Shown here in pieces: positions 7,018 to 14,582 of a stretch of DNA of 18,086 nt; within the stretch, counting starts at the first letter, position 1, and each line of letters begins with the position of its first letter. The DNA lies in contig JAWODG010000165.1 of assembly GCA_046483385.1 (NCBI GenBank), positions 1 through 18,086 on the forward strand, given 5' to 3'. The translations under genes were made by a program, and so were the position numbers. A model generated the notes under the pieces. It worked only from the letters and a program-made list of their open reading frames with translations, made no database searches and was not told where the DNA came from. This DNA comes from B1Sed10-231 sp046483385 (GTDB lineage Bacteria > Planctomycetota > Brocadiia > SM23-32).

Positions 7018-9339
7018 TCACCTTTCAGCGACGGTACGAGGCAGGTTGAACACGCAGGACACGGCCTCCGCGATACTGGAAACGAACTCGATATCGAGTC
7101 CTTCGAGTTTCTGCTCGCGGCGAGCTTTCTCCACGTCGGCGCGGTTGCGCTCGGGCACCAGGACGCGTTCAATGGCCACTCGCCGCGCCGCGGCGAGCCG
7201 CTCCGGGAGCCGGTCCGCCTGCAGCACACGCCCGTGCAACGTGACCTCCCCGATCATTGCTACGCCCGCCGGAACCGGGACGTCGGCCAGTATGGAGGCG
7301 AATGCAAGGGCAATGGCCAGACCTGCAGACGTTCCCTCTTTGGGCAGTGCCCCGGCCGGCAGATGAACGTGGAAATCGGATTCCTCCAGCACGCTGGTAT
7401 CGAACCCGAACCGCTCGGCGTGGCTTCGCCAGAAATTGAAGGCCAGCGTCGCACTTTCCTTCAGTGCCTCGCCGGCCCGCCCCGTCACGATCAGGTTACC
7501 CTTGCCGGCCACGCGGCTGATCTCCACTTCCAGCAGGCGTCCCCCTGACGGTCCCACGGCCAGAGTTGGGCAGATGCCCGGCCGCTCCGGGCGCTCCTGA
7601 CGCTCGGGCACGTACTGGGGCGGTCCCAACAGGTCCTTCACCCGTTCGGCGTCCAGTTCCTGCAGGCACCACCGGCCGCCCACCTGCTCGCGCGCCAGCT
7701 TACGGCAGACGGACGCCAGCTGCCGCTCAAGACTCCGCACGCCGGCCTCGCGCGTGTAACCCTCGATGAGAAGCTGGACGGCGTCGTCCTCGATGCGCAG
7801 TGAATCGGCCTCGAGGCCGGTTCGTTCGAGCTGCCGGGGGATCAGATACTCCCGCGCAATCGCCATCTTCTCCTCGGTCGAATACCCCGATAGCTCGATG
7901 ACCTCCAGGCGGTCCAGCAAGGCCGGCGGAATGGTATCCGTGGTATTGGCGGTTCCGATGAACATGATCCGGGAGAGGTCGAACGGCACGGCCAGATAGT
8001 TGTCCACGAACTCCCGGTTCTGCTCCGGGTCCAGCACCTCCAGAAGGGCCGAGGTAGGATCGCCGCGGAAGCTGATCCGGAGCTTGTCCACTTCGTCCAG
8101 CATGAGCACGGGGTTGGCCACCCCCACGTCACGCAGGGCGCGTACGATGCGTCCGGGCAGCGCGCCGATGTAGGTGCGGCGGTGTCCCCGGATTTCGGCT
8201 TCGTCGCGCACGCCCCCCAGCGATATCCGCTGGAACTTCCGTCCCGTGGCTTCCGCGATGGAGCGGCCCAGAGAGGTTTTCCCGACGCCCGGCGCGCCCA
8301 CGAAGCACAGCAGCGCGCCCTCCCGCTCCGGCCGTAGCTGCCGCACGCTGAGGTACTCCAGGATGCGTTCTTTCACCTCGTCCCGGTCGTAGTGGTCCCG
8401 GTCCAGCACACGATGCGCCTCCTTCAGGTCCACGTGCGCGTCGGTGGTCTCATTCCACGGGAGTTCGCTGAGCCACTCCAGGTAGTCCATCGCCACGCTG
8501 TATTCCGGGGCGCCGGAGTGCATCCGGCTGAGGCGACCCAGTTCCCGGTCCGCCTCGCGGCGGGCTTCCTCGGGCAGGTCGGCCTCGTCCAGTCGGTTGC
8601 GTATCTCGTCAAGCTCACCGCCCTCGCCCGTAACGTCGCCGAGGGCACCCTCGATGCGCTCCTTTCTCTCCTCCAGGTAGCGGCGCCTCTCTTCCTCGGA
8701 GATGCCCTCTTCGGCCCCCTCCCGCAACCGGCGGCTGGCCGCCGCTATCCGTTTCTCGGTCTCCAACACGGGCACGAGCATGCGGTAACGATCCTCGGCC
8801 ACGCGCTGGTTGAGGAACTCCTGCTTCTTCTCGACGGAGAGTTCCAGTGCAAAGGCGATCGCATACTCCATGTATCCGGACTCGGTGAGCATATCCAACC
8901 CACCGGCCGGCCCGCCACCACCTCGCGTGGCAGCGAACAGTTCCTGGACGCGGTTGACCAGTTCGTTGGGAATGGAGGCGTCCGTGTCCGGCCACGGCTC
9001 CCATCGCACGGCGATATGCGGTGTTTCCTGCACGTACTGCAGAACCCGGCAGCGTTGCTGCCCTTCCACCATCACATTCCAGCCCTCTTCCCTTTGCACG
9101 GCCCCCCGCAGCTGCGCCACGACCCCCACTTCATACAGATCGTCCGGCGCCGGCTGATCCACGGCGGCTTCACGCTGGGAGACCAGCACAAGGCGGCCGT
9201 CCGTGTCACGGGCCGCCTCGAGCGCGGCCACGGAACGGGGCCGGCCGACCCGCAGCGCGGTAATGACTCCGGGGAACATGACCATGTTCCGCAGGGCAAT
9301 CAGCGGCAGCACGTCCGCGGTTTTGCCGTCGTCCGTCAT
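7018..9339 (-). CDS. lon: Lon-type ATP-dependent protease with altered catalytic dyad (K to R)
   Basis: The product has 773 residues, typical for LonA. The N-terminal substrate-binding domain (about 9-200) begins LPLIALRNMVMFPG. A coiled, highly charged region follows (200-275). The AAA+ module carries Walker A GAPGVGKTS (348-356), Walker B VLMLDEVDK (411-419), sensor-1 FIGTANTTD (460-468) and the TREAGVRSLERQ sensor-2 motif. The protease domain (about 590-770) has the serine in PKEGTSAG (S671). The catalytic lysine expected 43 residues later (K722 of E. coli, in the P-I-G-G-L-K-E-K motif) is R714, in QADRLPERLAA, and the preceding Pro-Ile-Gly-Gly is also lost. The CGG codon at 7200-7198 is clear. 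Peptidase activity is therefore doubtful, while the ATPase looks intact. The ATG at 9339 has AAAGGA upstream and lies after a stem-loop terminator. It is cotranscribed with rdgB. Confidence 0.93.
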   Translation of the reverse strand: MTDDGKTADVLPLIALRNMVMFPGVITALRVGRPRSVAALEAARDTDGRLVLVSQREAAVDQPAPDDLYEVGVVAQLRGAVQREEGWNVMVEGQQRCRVLQYVQETPHIAVRWEPWPDTDASIPNELVNRVQELFAATRGGGGPAGGLDMLTESGYMEYAIAFALELSVEKKQEFLNQRVAEDRYRMLVPVLETEKRIAAASRRLREGAEEGISEEERRRYLEERKERIEGALGDVTGEGGELDEIRNRLDEADLPEEARREADRELGRLSRMHSGAPEYSVAMDYLEWLSELPWNETTDAHVDLKEAHRVLDRDHYDRDEVKERILEYLSVRQLRPEREGALLCFVGAPGVGKTSLGRSIAEATGRKFQRISLGGVRDEAEIRGHRRTYIGALPGRIVRALRDVGVANPVLMLDEVDKLRISFRGDPTSALLEVLDPEQNREFVDNYLAVPFDLSRIMFIGTANTTDTIPPALLDRLEVIELSGYSTEEKMAIAREYLIPRQLERTGLEADSLRIEDDAVQLLIEGYTREAGVRSLERQLASVCRKLAREQVGGRWCLQELDAERVKDLLGPPQYVPERQERPERPGICPTLAVGPSGGRLLEVEISRVAGKGNLIVTGRAGEALKESATLAFNFWRSHAERFGFDTSVLEESDFHVHLPAGALPKEGTSAGLAIALAFASILADVPVPAGVAMIGEVTLHGRVLQADRLPERLAAARRVAIERVLVPERNRADVEKARREQKLEGLDIEFVSSIAEAVSCVFNLPRTVAER

Positions 9340-9370
9340 GGAAGGTCCTTTAGTGACCCTATGAAGAGAA

Positions 9371-9401
9371 GGCCGAAGCTGCTTCAGTCACCGCTTCGGC
9401 C
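9371..9401 (-). terminator. Stem-loop terminator after the radical SAM gene
   Basis: A perfect 9-bp inverted repeat, GGCCGAAGC (9371-9379) with GCTTCGGCC (9393-9401), encloses a 13-base loop. On the minus strand it starts 11 bases after the radical SAM stop codon and is followed by the pyrimidine-rich TTCTCTTC. It therefore likely separates that gene from lon. The T-tract is imperfect, so termination may be partial. Confidence 0.55.
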
Positions 9402-9412
9402 GGGGAGTCGTC

Positions 9413-10834
9413 TCAGGCGTCGACCCGCGCTGCCGCGGTCCGCGTTGCGTGAGCGGGCTCCTCGCCGGGCGGATAGGGATAGAGAGGCAGTTGTTCGCCG
9501 GCGTCCCACTTCTGTTCCGCGATCTCCGCCCACGCCGCCGCCCGCCGGTCCAGCCCTTCGGCCAGGTCCTCGATCAGCGTCTCGGCGCCCGGGTGCGTGG
9601 GCTCGGCACCGTACTTCTCGGCATACGCGCGGAACACTTTCGGCCTGTCGATCAGCATGCAGGGCCGCAGCAAGTTACCATCATAAGGGATGCCCTCGCG
9701 GATGGCACGGAAAAGCGGGTGCTTCAGGGCCTCGGTCAGCGTCGTGTCGCGGACGTTGTGCACGGCGAAGTGGCAGAACACGCAGGGCTCGATGTCGCCG
9801 TTGTTGTTGACGTGGAAGTAACGCTTGCCGCCCGCCATGCAGCCGTTCACTTCGGTGCCGTCGTTCCAGAAGTCCGACAGGAAGATGGGGTATTTATTGC
9901 GGAGTTCGTAAACGCGAACCCGCATCTTCTCCCGCTGCTCGGGGGTGACCATCAGGTCGAGATTCGGGTTGCGGCCGATGGGGATATACTGGAAGTACCA
10001 GCCGTAGAGGCAGCCCTTCTCGATCATTCGCTCCACGAACTCGTCGCTCATGATCGAATCGACGTTCTTGCGGGTTCCCGTCGCGCTGAAACCGAACAGC
10101 ACGCCGTGGTTCCGCAGATGGTCCATCGCCTTCAGCACGCGGTCGTGAATCCCGTCACCACGACGGTCGTCGGTCAGGACGGCGTCGCCCTCGATGCTCA
10201 GCATGGGCATCACGTTGCCGCATTCGGCGAATCGGGCGGCCATCGCGTCATCTATCAGGGTGCCGTTGGTGTAGACCTGGAACTGGGAATCTCCGTGGTC
10301 GCGGTAGAACTCGTAGAGGTCGTCGCGGAGGGTCGGCTCGCCACCTGAGAAAACAAAGAAGTGGATCCCCATCTCCTCCTCGGCCTCGGTGACGGCCCGG
10401 TCCAGCAGGTCGATGGGAAAGTCCCTGCGCTTGCCGTACATGGCCGCCCAGCATCCCTCGCAGGTCAGGTTACAGCGGCTGGTGACGTCGAACACGATGA
10501 TGTAGGGCGGGTCGTAACCGTGCTCTTCCCTGAAGTCCCTCCGGGTGCCCCGGCTGAGGAACCAGGCGTTGCCGTAGAGATTGCGCACCAGGCACGAGCG
10601 GGCCTTCGGATTGAGTTCCGTGGCGATGCGCTTCAGCCACCCTCCGAAGGGGTGACCGCTCTCCACGAGCCACCTGAAGCGCCGCGCCTGAACCTTGTCC
10701 GAATCGCTCGCGGCTACCTTCTCGAACAGTCCCCAGATGCGGGCCAGCGATTCGGGGGAGGCCTGCGCGATGAGGTCGCCCAGCCTCCTGGCCACCGAAG
10801 CCTTCGCAAGCTCTGCTGCCCTTTCGAAAAGCAT
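9413..10834 (-). CDS. Radical SAM protein with C-terminal SPASM/twitch-like cysteines
   Basis: The product has 473 residues from the ATG at 10834, which has GGGGGAG eight bases upstream. The frame is open to 10942, but that extension translates leader sequence. After a ~110-residue helical N-terminal region, the core reads YIIVFDVTSRCNLTCEGCW with the C-x3-C-x2-C motif (C121, C125, C128) that holds a 4Fe-4S cluster and binds S-adenosylmethionine. FSGGEPTLRDDLYEF follows, with the GGEP motif at 164-167. Further cysteines (C332, C351, C354, C392) in NGCMAGGKRYF, IEPCVFCHF and RPCML look like a SPASM- or twitch-type auxiliary cluster. I recognise the wider family (IPIGRNP, DFWNDG and AGG-YFHVN motifs) as widespread but know of no proven reaction. 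It stands alone, with its own promoter and a terminator, so context gives no substrate. Confidence 0.88.
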   Translation of the reverse strand: MLFERAAELAKASVARRLGDLIAQASPESLARIWGLFEKVAASDSDKVQARRFRWLVESGHPFGGWLKRIATELNPKARSCLVRNLYGNAWFLSRGTRRDFREEHGYDPPYIIVFDVTSRCNLTCEGCWAAMYGKRRDFPIDLLDRAVTEAEEEMGIHFFVFSGGEPTLRDDLYEFYRDHGDSQFQVYTNGTLIDDAMAARFAECGNVMPMLSIEGDAVLTDDRRGDGIHDRVLKAMDHLRNHGVLFGFSATGTRKNVDSIMSDEFVERMIEKGCLYGWYFQYIPIGRNPNLDLMVTPEQREKMRVRVYELRNKYPIFLSDFWNDGTEVNGCMAGGKRYFHVNNNGDIEPCVFCHFAVHNVRDTTLTEALKHPLFRAIREGIPYDGNLLRPCMLIDRPKVFRAYAEKYGAEPTHPGAETLIEDLAEGLDRRAAAWAEIAEQKWDAGEQLPLYPYPPGEEPAHATRTAAARVDA

Positions 10835-10868
10835 GTTTCTGCTCCCCCACCACTGGTGCGGACATCGC

Positions 10869-10891
10869 GCGCGCCGACCGTGGTCGCGCGC
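10869..10891 (-). other. GC-rich hairpin in the radical SAM mRNA leader
   Basis: GCGCGC (10869-10874) plus GACC (10876-10879) pair with GGTC (10882-10885) plus GCGCGC (10886-10891), with one bulged base at 10875; the innermost pairs must open to give a loop of about four. It lies in the predicted ~112-base leader between the promoter and the ATG at 10834. It may stabilise the mRNA or regulate translation; no known riboswitch class is recognised. Confidence 0.35.
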
Positions 10892-10953
10892 TCCCCGTGA
10901 GCTTCCGCTGTCAGAAACCGGCCTTCCGTCTCGCTTCGACACGTATTAAGTCG

Positions 10954-10982
10954 AGTTTAGCGGTGCGGACGCAGAGGGTCAA
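10954..10982 (-). promoter_or_regulatory. Sigma70-type promoter for the radical SAM gene
   Basis: On the minus strand TTGACC (10982-10977, 5 of 6) is separated by exactly 17 bases from TAAACT (10959-10954, 4 of 6). It lies in the 172-base gap after btuC, just after a T-rich tract (TCTTTTTTCTT) with no good hairpin before it. The predicted start is near 10946, giving a leader of about 112 bases. Confidence 0.6.
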
Positions 10983-11006
10983 GAAAAAAGATTATCCCGG
11001 CCCCTG

Positions 11007-12038
11007 TCACATTTCCTTAAGGCGCGTCACAAGGATTACCAGAAAGAAAGGGCCCCCCAGCATGGCCGTAAGAACGCCAACCGGCATCTCCGAAGGGGCA
11101 AAGGCGGAGCGGGCCACTGTGTCCGCCACGACCAGAAACGCGCCTCCCACGAAGAACGAGAGCGACAGCAGCAACCGATGGTCGGGGCCGACAAGGGCTC
11201 GCACCGCGTGCGGCACGATGAGCCCGACGAAGCCGATTGGCCCGGCCACTGAGACCACGGCGGCCGTCAGCACCGAGCCGGCCAGGAAGACCTCAGTCTG
11301 CACCGCCCCCACGTTCACTCCCCTGCCAACGGCCATCTCCTCCCCCAGTGCAAGCTGGTTCATGGCGTTGGCCTCCACACCGATGAGGAACAGCGCGGGC
11401 AGCAGGAATGGCAGCACCGAGCCGACACTGTGGAAACCCTGCACGTCCAGGCCACCCATCAGCCAGCGGTCAACCATGACCAGCATGTGCGGGTCGGAGA
11501 CGAACCTGACGAACATGATGAGGGCCGAGCAGATGAGTCCGAGCGTCACCCCGGCCAGCAACAGCTTGAGGGGTGATATGGCCCTTCGGCTGCGGGCCAG
11601 CGCATAGATTATGCTGACGTTCACCAGGGCCCCCAGCAGGCCGAAGAACTGCACCGAGCCAACGGGACCCAGGGCAGGCCCGCGCAGCCCGAAGGATATG
11701 GCAGTGACCGCCCCGAGCGCCCCACCGGCGGAGATACCCAGCGTATGTGGCGTGGCCAGCGGGTTGCGCAGCAACGCCTGGAAGGCGGCCCCCGCCACGG
11801 CCAGCCCGCCCCCCACCAGCAGGCCCAGCAGGACCCGCGGCAGGCGCTGCATCAGGACTATGCCGGCCGTAGGCCCCGGCACGTTCGCTCCCCTCAACGC
11901 CCGCACCACCTGCCCCGCCGGCAGGCGCACCTGGCCGTAGAGCAAGCAGACCGCTCCCACGGCCACCCATAGAAGCAGCCCCACGCCCAGTGACAGGAGC
12001 AGCGTGCGTGCCGTGACGTCGTTCTTACCGCGCAACAT
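11007..12038 (-). CDS. btuC: Corrinoid ABC transporter permease, BtuC/FecCD family
   Basis: The product has 343 residues with about 9-10 hydrophobic helices. FecCD-family signatures are present: RLPRVLLGLLVGGGLAVAGA followed by FQALLRNPLATPHTLGISAG (the R-N-P-L-A-x-P-x-x-L-G motif), and AGPIGFVGLIVPHAVRALVG (the cytoplasmic coupling motif G-x-I-x-F-V-G-L-I-x-P-H). The protein is the inner-membrane channel of a periplasmic-binding-protein-dependent importer for B12 or siderophores. The ATG at 12038 has GGGGGAG eight bases upstream, and the gene overlaps btuD by 14 bases, so the two are coupled. The family alone does not separate B12 from iron-siderophore uptake; the cobamide genes directly upstream in the same operon argue for corrinoids. 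It is the last gene of the operon. Confidence 0.9.
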   Translation of the reverse strand: MLRGKNDVTARTLLLSLGVGLLLWVAVGAVCLLYGQVRLPAGQVVRALRGANVPGPTAGIVLMQRLPRVLLGLLVGGGLAVAGAAFQALLRNPLATPHTLGISAGGALGAVTAISFGLRGPALGPVGSVQFFGLLGALVNVSIIYALARSRRAISPLKLLLAGVTLGLICSALIMFVRFVSDPHMLVMVDRWLMGGLDVQGFHSVGSVLPFLLPALFLIGVEANAMNQLALGEEMAVGRGVNVGAVQTEVFLAGSVLTAAVVSVAGPIGFVGLIVPHAVRALVGPDHRLLLSLSFFVGGAFLVVADTVARSAFAPSEMPVGVLTAMLGGPFFLVILVTRLKEM

Positions 12039-12828
12039 GGGCGCTCTCCCCCGGCACGAGGACCAGCGGACCGGCCGTCAGCGGGTTACGCAGCACCCGA
12101 ACATCCGCCCCGTAGGCGGCACGCAGCAGTTCCTCGTCAATGACCTCCTCCGCCGAGCCGACGCGCGCCAGCCGGCCTTCCGAAAGCAGCGCCAGCCGGT
12201 CACAGAACTGGCTGGCGGCGTTCAGGTCGTGCGTTACAATCACCACGCCGATGTCCTTCCGCGACAGCCGCCACAGCAGGTCCAAAACGTCCGACTGATG
12301 GTGGATGTCAAGGGCGGCGGTCGGCTCGTCCAGCAGCATCACGCGGGGTTGCTGGGCCAGTATGCCGGCCACGAGCACGCGCTGCTTCTCGCCGCCGGAC
12401 AAGGTGTTGAACACGCGGTGGGCCAGCTCGGTCGTCCCGGTCTCCTCCATGACCTCCCGCACGACGGCCGCGTCGTCGCTCGACATGAAGCCGAACGCGC
12501 TCTGGTAGGGAAAACGCCCCATGGCGATCACGTCGCGCACGCTGAACCGGAAACTGGACTCCGGGTCCTGCGGGAGGAATGCCAACCGGCGGGCCAGCGG
12601 CCGCCTTCCCATGCCGTGGATCGGCTCGCCTCCCAGAAGAACCTCACCATCATCCGGTTCGTAGAAGCCGCTCATAAGACGCACCAGCGTGCTCTTTCCG
12701 GAGCCGTTTGGGCCTACCACGCCGAGCACCTCCCCCGCGCGCACGTCGAGCGAGACGTCCCGCAGCCGGAACTCGCCGTCGGAGTAGGCGTACGAGCAAT
12801 GGCGGGCGGACAGCAGCACACCGCTCAT
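12025..12828 (-). CDS. btuD: Corrinoid ABC transporter ATP-binding protein
   Basis: The product has 267 residues and all nucleotide-binding motifs: Walker A GPNGSGKST (39-47), Q-loop at Q87 (LPQDPE), ABC signature LSGGEKQR (143-150), Walker B VMLLDEPTAALD (163-174) and switch histidine H200 (IVTHDLN). The LSGGEKQR-V-L-V-A and D-I-H-H-Q motifs match the FepC/BtuD/HmuV branch. It energises import through the BtuC-type permease. The ATG overlaps the btuF stop as ATGA, and GAGGAGGTG within the last btuF codons serves as the Shine-Dalgarno. Assignment to corrinoid rather than iron rests on operon context. Confidence 0.92.
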   Translation of the reverse strand: MSGVLLSARHCSYAYSDGEFRLRDVSLDVRAGEVLGVVGPNGSGKSTLVRLMSGFYEPDDGEVLLGGEPIHGMGRRPLARRLAFLPQDPESSFRFSVRDVIAMGRFPYQSAFGFMSSDDAAVVREVMEETGTTELAHRVFNTLSGGEKQRVLVAGILAQQPRVMLLDEPTAALDIHHQSDVLDLLWRLSRKDIGVVIVTHDLNAASQFCDRLALLSEGRLARVGSAEEVIDEELLRAAYGADVRVLRNPLTAGPLVLVPGESAHVAR

Positions 12829-13763
12829 AGCTCCACCTCCTCGTGAAGAATCTCGGCCAGCCGCTCGGCCAGGTCAACCACCCGCGGCCCGGGGATCAGC
12901 GCATAGGTGGACTCGATGACGAAGATGCGGCCTCGCCGAACGGCGGGCAGTGACACCATGCCGCTCCAGGCGGCGCGCGCCTCCGCCAGTGCCTCCCCCG
13001 GATCGCGCCCCTCGCCGTGCAGTTCCACGATGGCCTCGGGGGCTCGCCGCACGAGCGTCTCCTTGTTGACAACCCCGTAGCTCTCATCCATGTCGCCGAG
13101 AACGTTGACACCCCCGGCCACGCCGACCAGGTCGTGCAGAAACGTACCCTTCCCCGCGGTGCGGATGGAACTGAGCGACCCCGCCTGCCGCCCCGTCACC
13201 AGAAGCACGCGGACGGGCGTGCGGTCGGCGACGCGCGCCCTGACCTTCGCCAGCCGGTAGCGCATCTCGGCACAGACGAGTTCCGCGCCCGCCTCAAGCC
13301 CCAGTACCCGCCCGACGCGGCGCGTCTCGGCAAAGATTGACTCCAGGTCGGTCAGGGCCAGGCTCAACACCTCTATGTCGTTGTCCTCAGCGAAAGCGGA
13401 CACGTCCGCCGCCTCCCCCTGTGCCACGATAAGGTCCGGATCGAGCTTGAGTATCCGCTCGTAGCTGGGGTTGAAGAACCCGCCGCACTTCGGCTTCTCG
13501 CGCGCTTCCGGCGGCCACGTGGTGTGCTGGCTGACCCCGACGACGCGGGGACCGGCCCCGACCGCAAAGGTGATTTCCGACGCGGCCGGCGACATGCAGA
13601 TGATGCGCCTGTACTGTTTTTCCCGGTCGGGGCGCTGTCCGACGCCCCCCGCATCCGGCGCGCCCCCGGCGGCAGGCCCCACGCGGTCCAACCAGAGGGC
13701 CAGCCCCAGGCCCACGCCGAATGCCACGGCGATCGCAGCCATCTTCCCGAGCGCTGTGCTCAC
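12825..13763 (-). CDS. btuF: Corrinoid-binding protein of the ABC importer, membrane anchored
   Basis: The product has 312 residues. An N-terminal hydrophobic segment (about 8-25, AIAVAFGVGLGLALWL) has no lipobox cysteine and no clear cleavage site, so it may be an uncleaved anchor or signal peptide. A ~25-residue Gly/Pro linker follows. The BtuF/FhuD-type periplasmic-binding domain begins with RRIICMSPAASEITFAVGAG and includes VVGVSQHTTWP, KLDPDLIVAQG and a long backbone helix (LTDLESIFAETRRVGRVLG). It should capture corrinoids and hand them to BtuCD. The start is GTG at 13763 with GGAGGGG five bases upstream, 19 bases after the cobS stop. The order btuF-btuD-btuC, right after the cobamide genes, supports a corrinoid ligand rather than a siderophore, though the binding-site residues cannot be judged by eye. 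Confidence 0.88.
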   Translation of the reverse strand: MSTALGKMAAIAVAFGVGLGLALWLDRVGPAAGGAPDAGGVGQRPDREKQYRRIICMSPAASEITFAVGAGPRVVGVSQHTTWPPEAREKPKCGGFFNPSYERILKLDPDLIVAQGEAADVSAFAEDNDIEVLSLALTDLESIFAETRRVGRVLGLEAGAELVCAEMRYRLAKVRARVADRTPVRVLLVTGRQAGSLSSIRTAGKGTFLHDLVGVAGGVNVLGDMDESYGVVNKETLVRRAPEAIVELHGEGRDPGEALAEARAAWSGMVSLPAVRRGRIFVIESTYALIPGPRVVDLAERLAEILHEEVEL

Positions 13764-13782
13764 AGTGTCCCCTCCGTGCAGG

Positions 13783-14565
13783 CTATCCGACGAACGCCGA
13801 CCATCCGGTGACGGGCGCGGCCATGGAGGCCAGCGCCGCCGCGACGAGCAGAACCGTCGTCTCTACAATCTCCGTTCCGGCACCCAGCAGGTCGCCTGTC
13901 ACACCGCCGACCCGGCGGCGACACCAGACGCCGTAGAGCCGGACGACCAGCCACCCAAGGCCCAGCGCCACCGGCCCCACAGGGCCCAGCGTGGCGCAAA
14001 GGATCAGCCACGCCGAGCCAACCGACCACAGGTAGTGTGAGAGTCGGGCATCGTTCACGAAGACGCCGCCGGTGCCGCCTTCAGGCCGGGCGTAGGGCAA
14101 CCAGACGGCCAGTTCGACCGCCATGGCCCGGGCCGTCACGGCCGCGGCGAGCAGCCACAGCAGACCACCGGACTCAATCAGACGCGTCACCGCCACCCAG
14201 CGCGCCAACAATGCGCAAACAACGGCCACGACGCCGAAAGCGCCCGTGCGTGAATCCTTCATTATGCGCAGCGTACCCTCCCGGTCCCAGCCGCCCCAGA
14301 ATCCGTCCGCCCAATCGGCCAGTCCGTCCAGGTGGAAACCGCGTGTCAGCAGCGCATACGCCACCACGACAGCGACGGCGGCCCCGCCCGACCAGCCTCC
14401 GGGAGTCAGGGCATCCACCCCGCTCGCCACGCCCCAGAGCAGGAGACCCAGCAACAACCCTACCACCGGGAACCAGCGGAGTGCCTCCGCGACGTCGTCC
14501 GCCTCCCGCCCCGCTACGGGCAGGATGGTCAGCGTCCTGAGTGCTGTCACCAGCGCGCGCGGCAT
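13783..14565 (-). CDS. cobS: Adenosylcobinamide-GDP ribazoletransferase (cobalamin synthase)
   Basis: The product has 260 residues, normal for CobS, an integral membrane protein with several hydrophobic helices. The signature GFHLDGLADWADGFWGG (76-92) corresponds to the conserved H-x-D-G-L-A-D-x-x-D-G metal-binding motif, and RIMKDSRTGAFG (100-111) to the K-D-x-x-x-G-x-F-G motif. It joins AdoCbi-GDP to alpha-ribazole (5'-phosphate), closing the nucleotide loop. The frame is open to 15138, but that part is shadow of cobT; the ATG at 14565 (MPRALVTALRTLTILPV) has GGGAGG five bases upstream and matches the family start. It lies 17 bases after cobT. Confidence 0.95.
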   Translation of the reverse strand: MPRALVTALRTLTILPVAGREADDVAEALRWFPVVGLLLGLLLWGVASGVDALTPGGWSGGAAVAVVVAYALLTRGFHLDGLADWADGFWGGWDREGTLRIMKDSRTGAFGVVAVVCALLARWVAVTRLIESGGLLWLLAAAVTARAMAVELAVWLPYARPEGGTGGVFVNDARLSHYLWSVGSAWLILCATLGPVGPVALGLGWLVVRLYGVWCRRRVGGVTGDLLGAGTEIVETTVLLVAAALASMAAPVTGWSAFVG

Positions 14566-14582
14566 GTCGCCTCCCTGCTCCT

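Noticed and set aside
7011..7229. N-terminal extension of the rdgB frame into lon
   Set aside because: RdgB/HAM1 proteins begin at the M-K-L-L-V-A-T-G-N stretch; the extra residues are a shadow of the Lon C-terminus.
8392..9810. Plus-strand open frame of 472 codons opposite lon and the end of the radical SAM gene
   Set aside because: It crosses two well-supported genes and their terminator and has Arg/Pro/Ala-rich low-complexity translation; a shadow frame.
10835..10942. 36-codon extension of the radical SAM protein
   Set aside because: It lies in the leader between promoter and ATG, includes the GC hairpin, and reads as Arg/Gly/Ser-rich non-protein-like sequence.
10980..11006. T-rich tract TCTTTTTTCTT after btuC as an intrinsic terminator
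   Set aside because: No convincing GC-rich inverted repeat precedes it on the minus strand, only a short CCTTAAGG palindrome; termination cannot be claimed.
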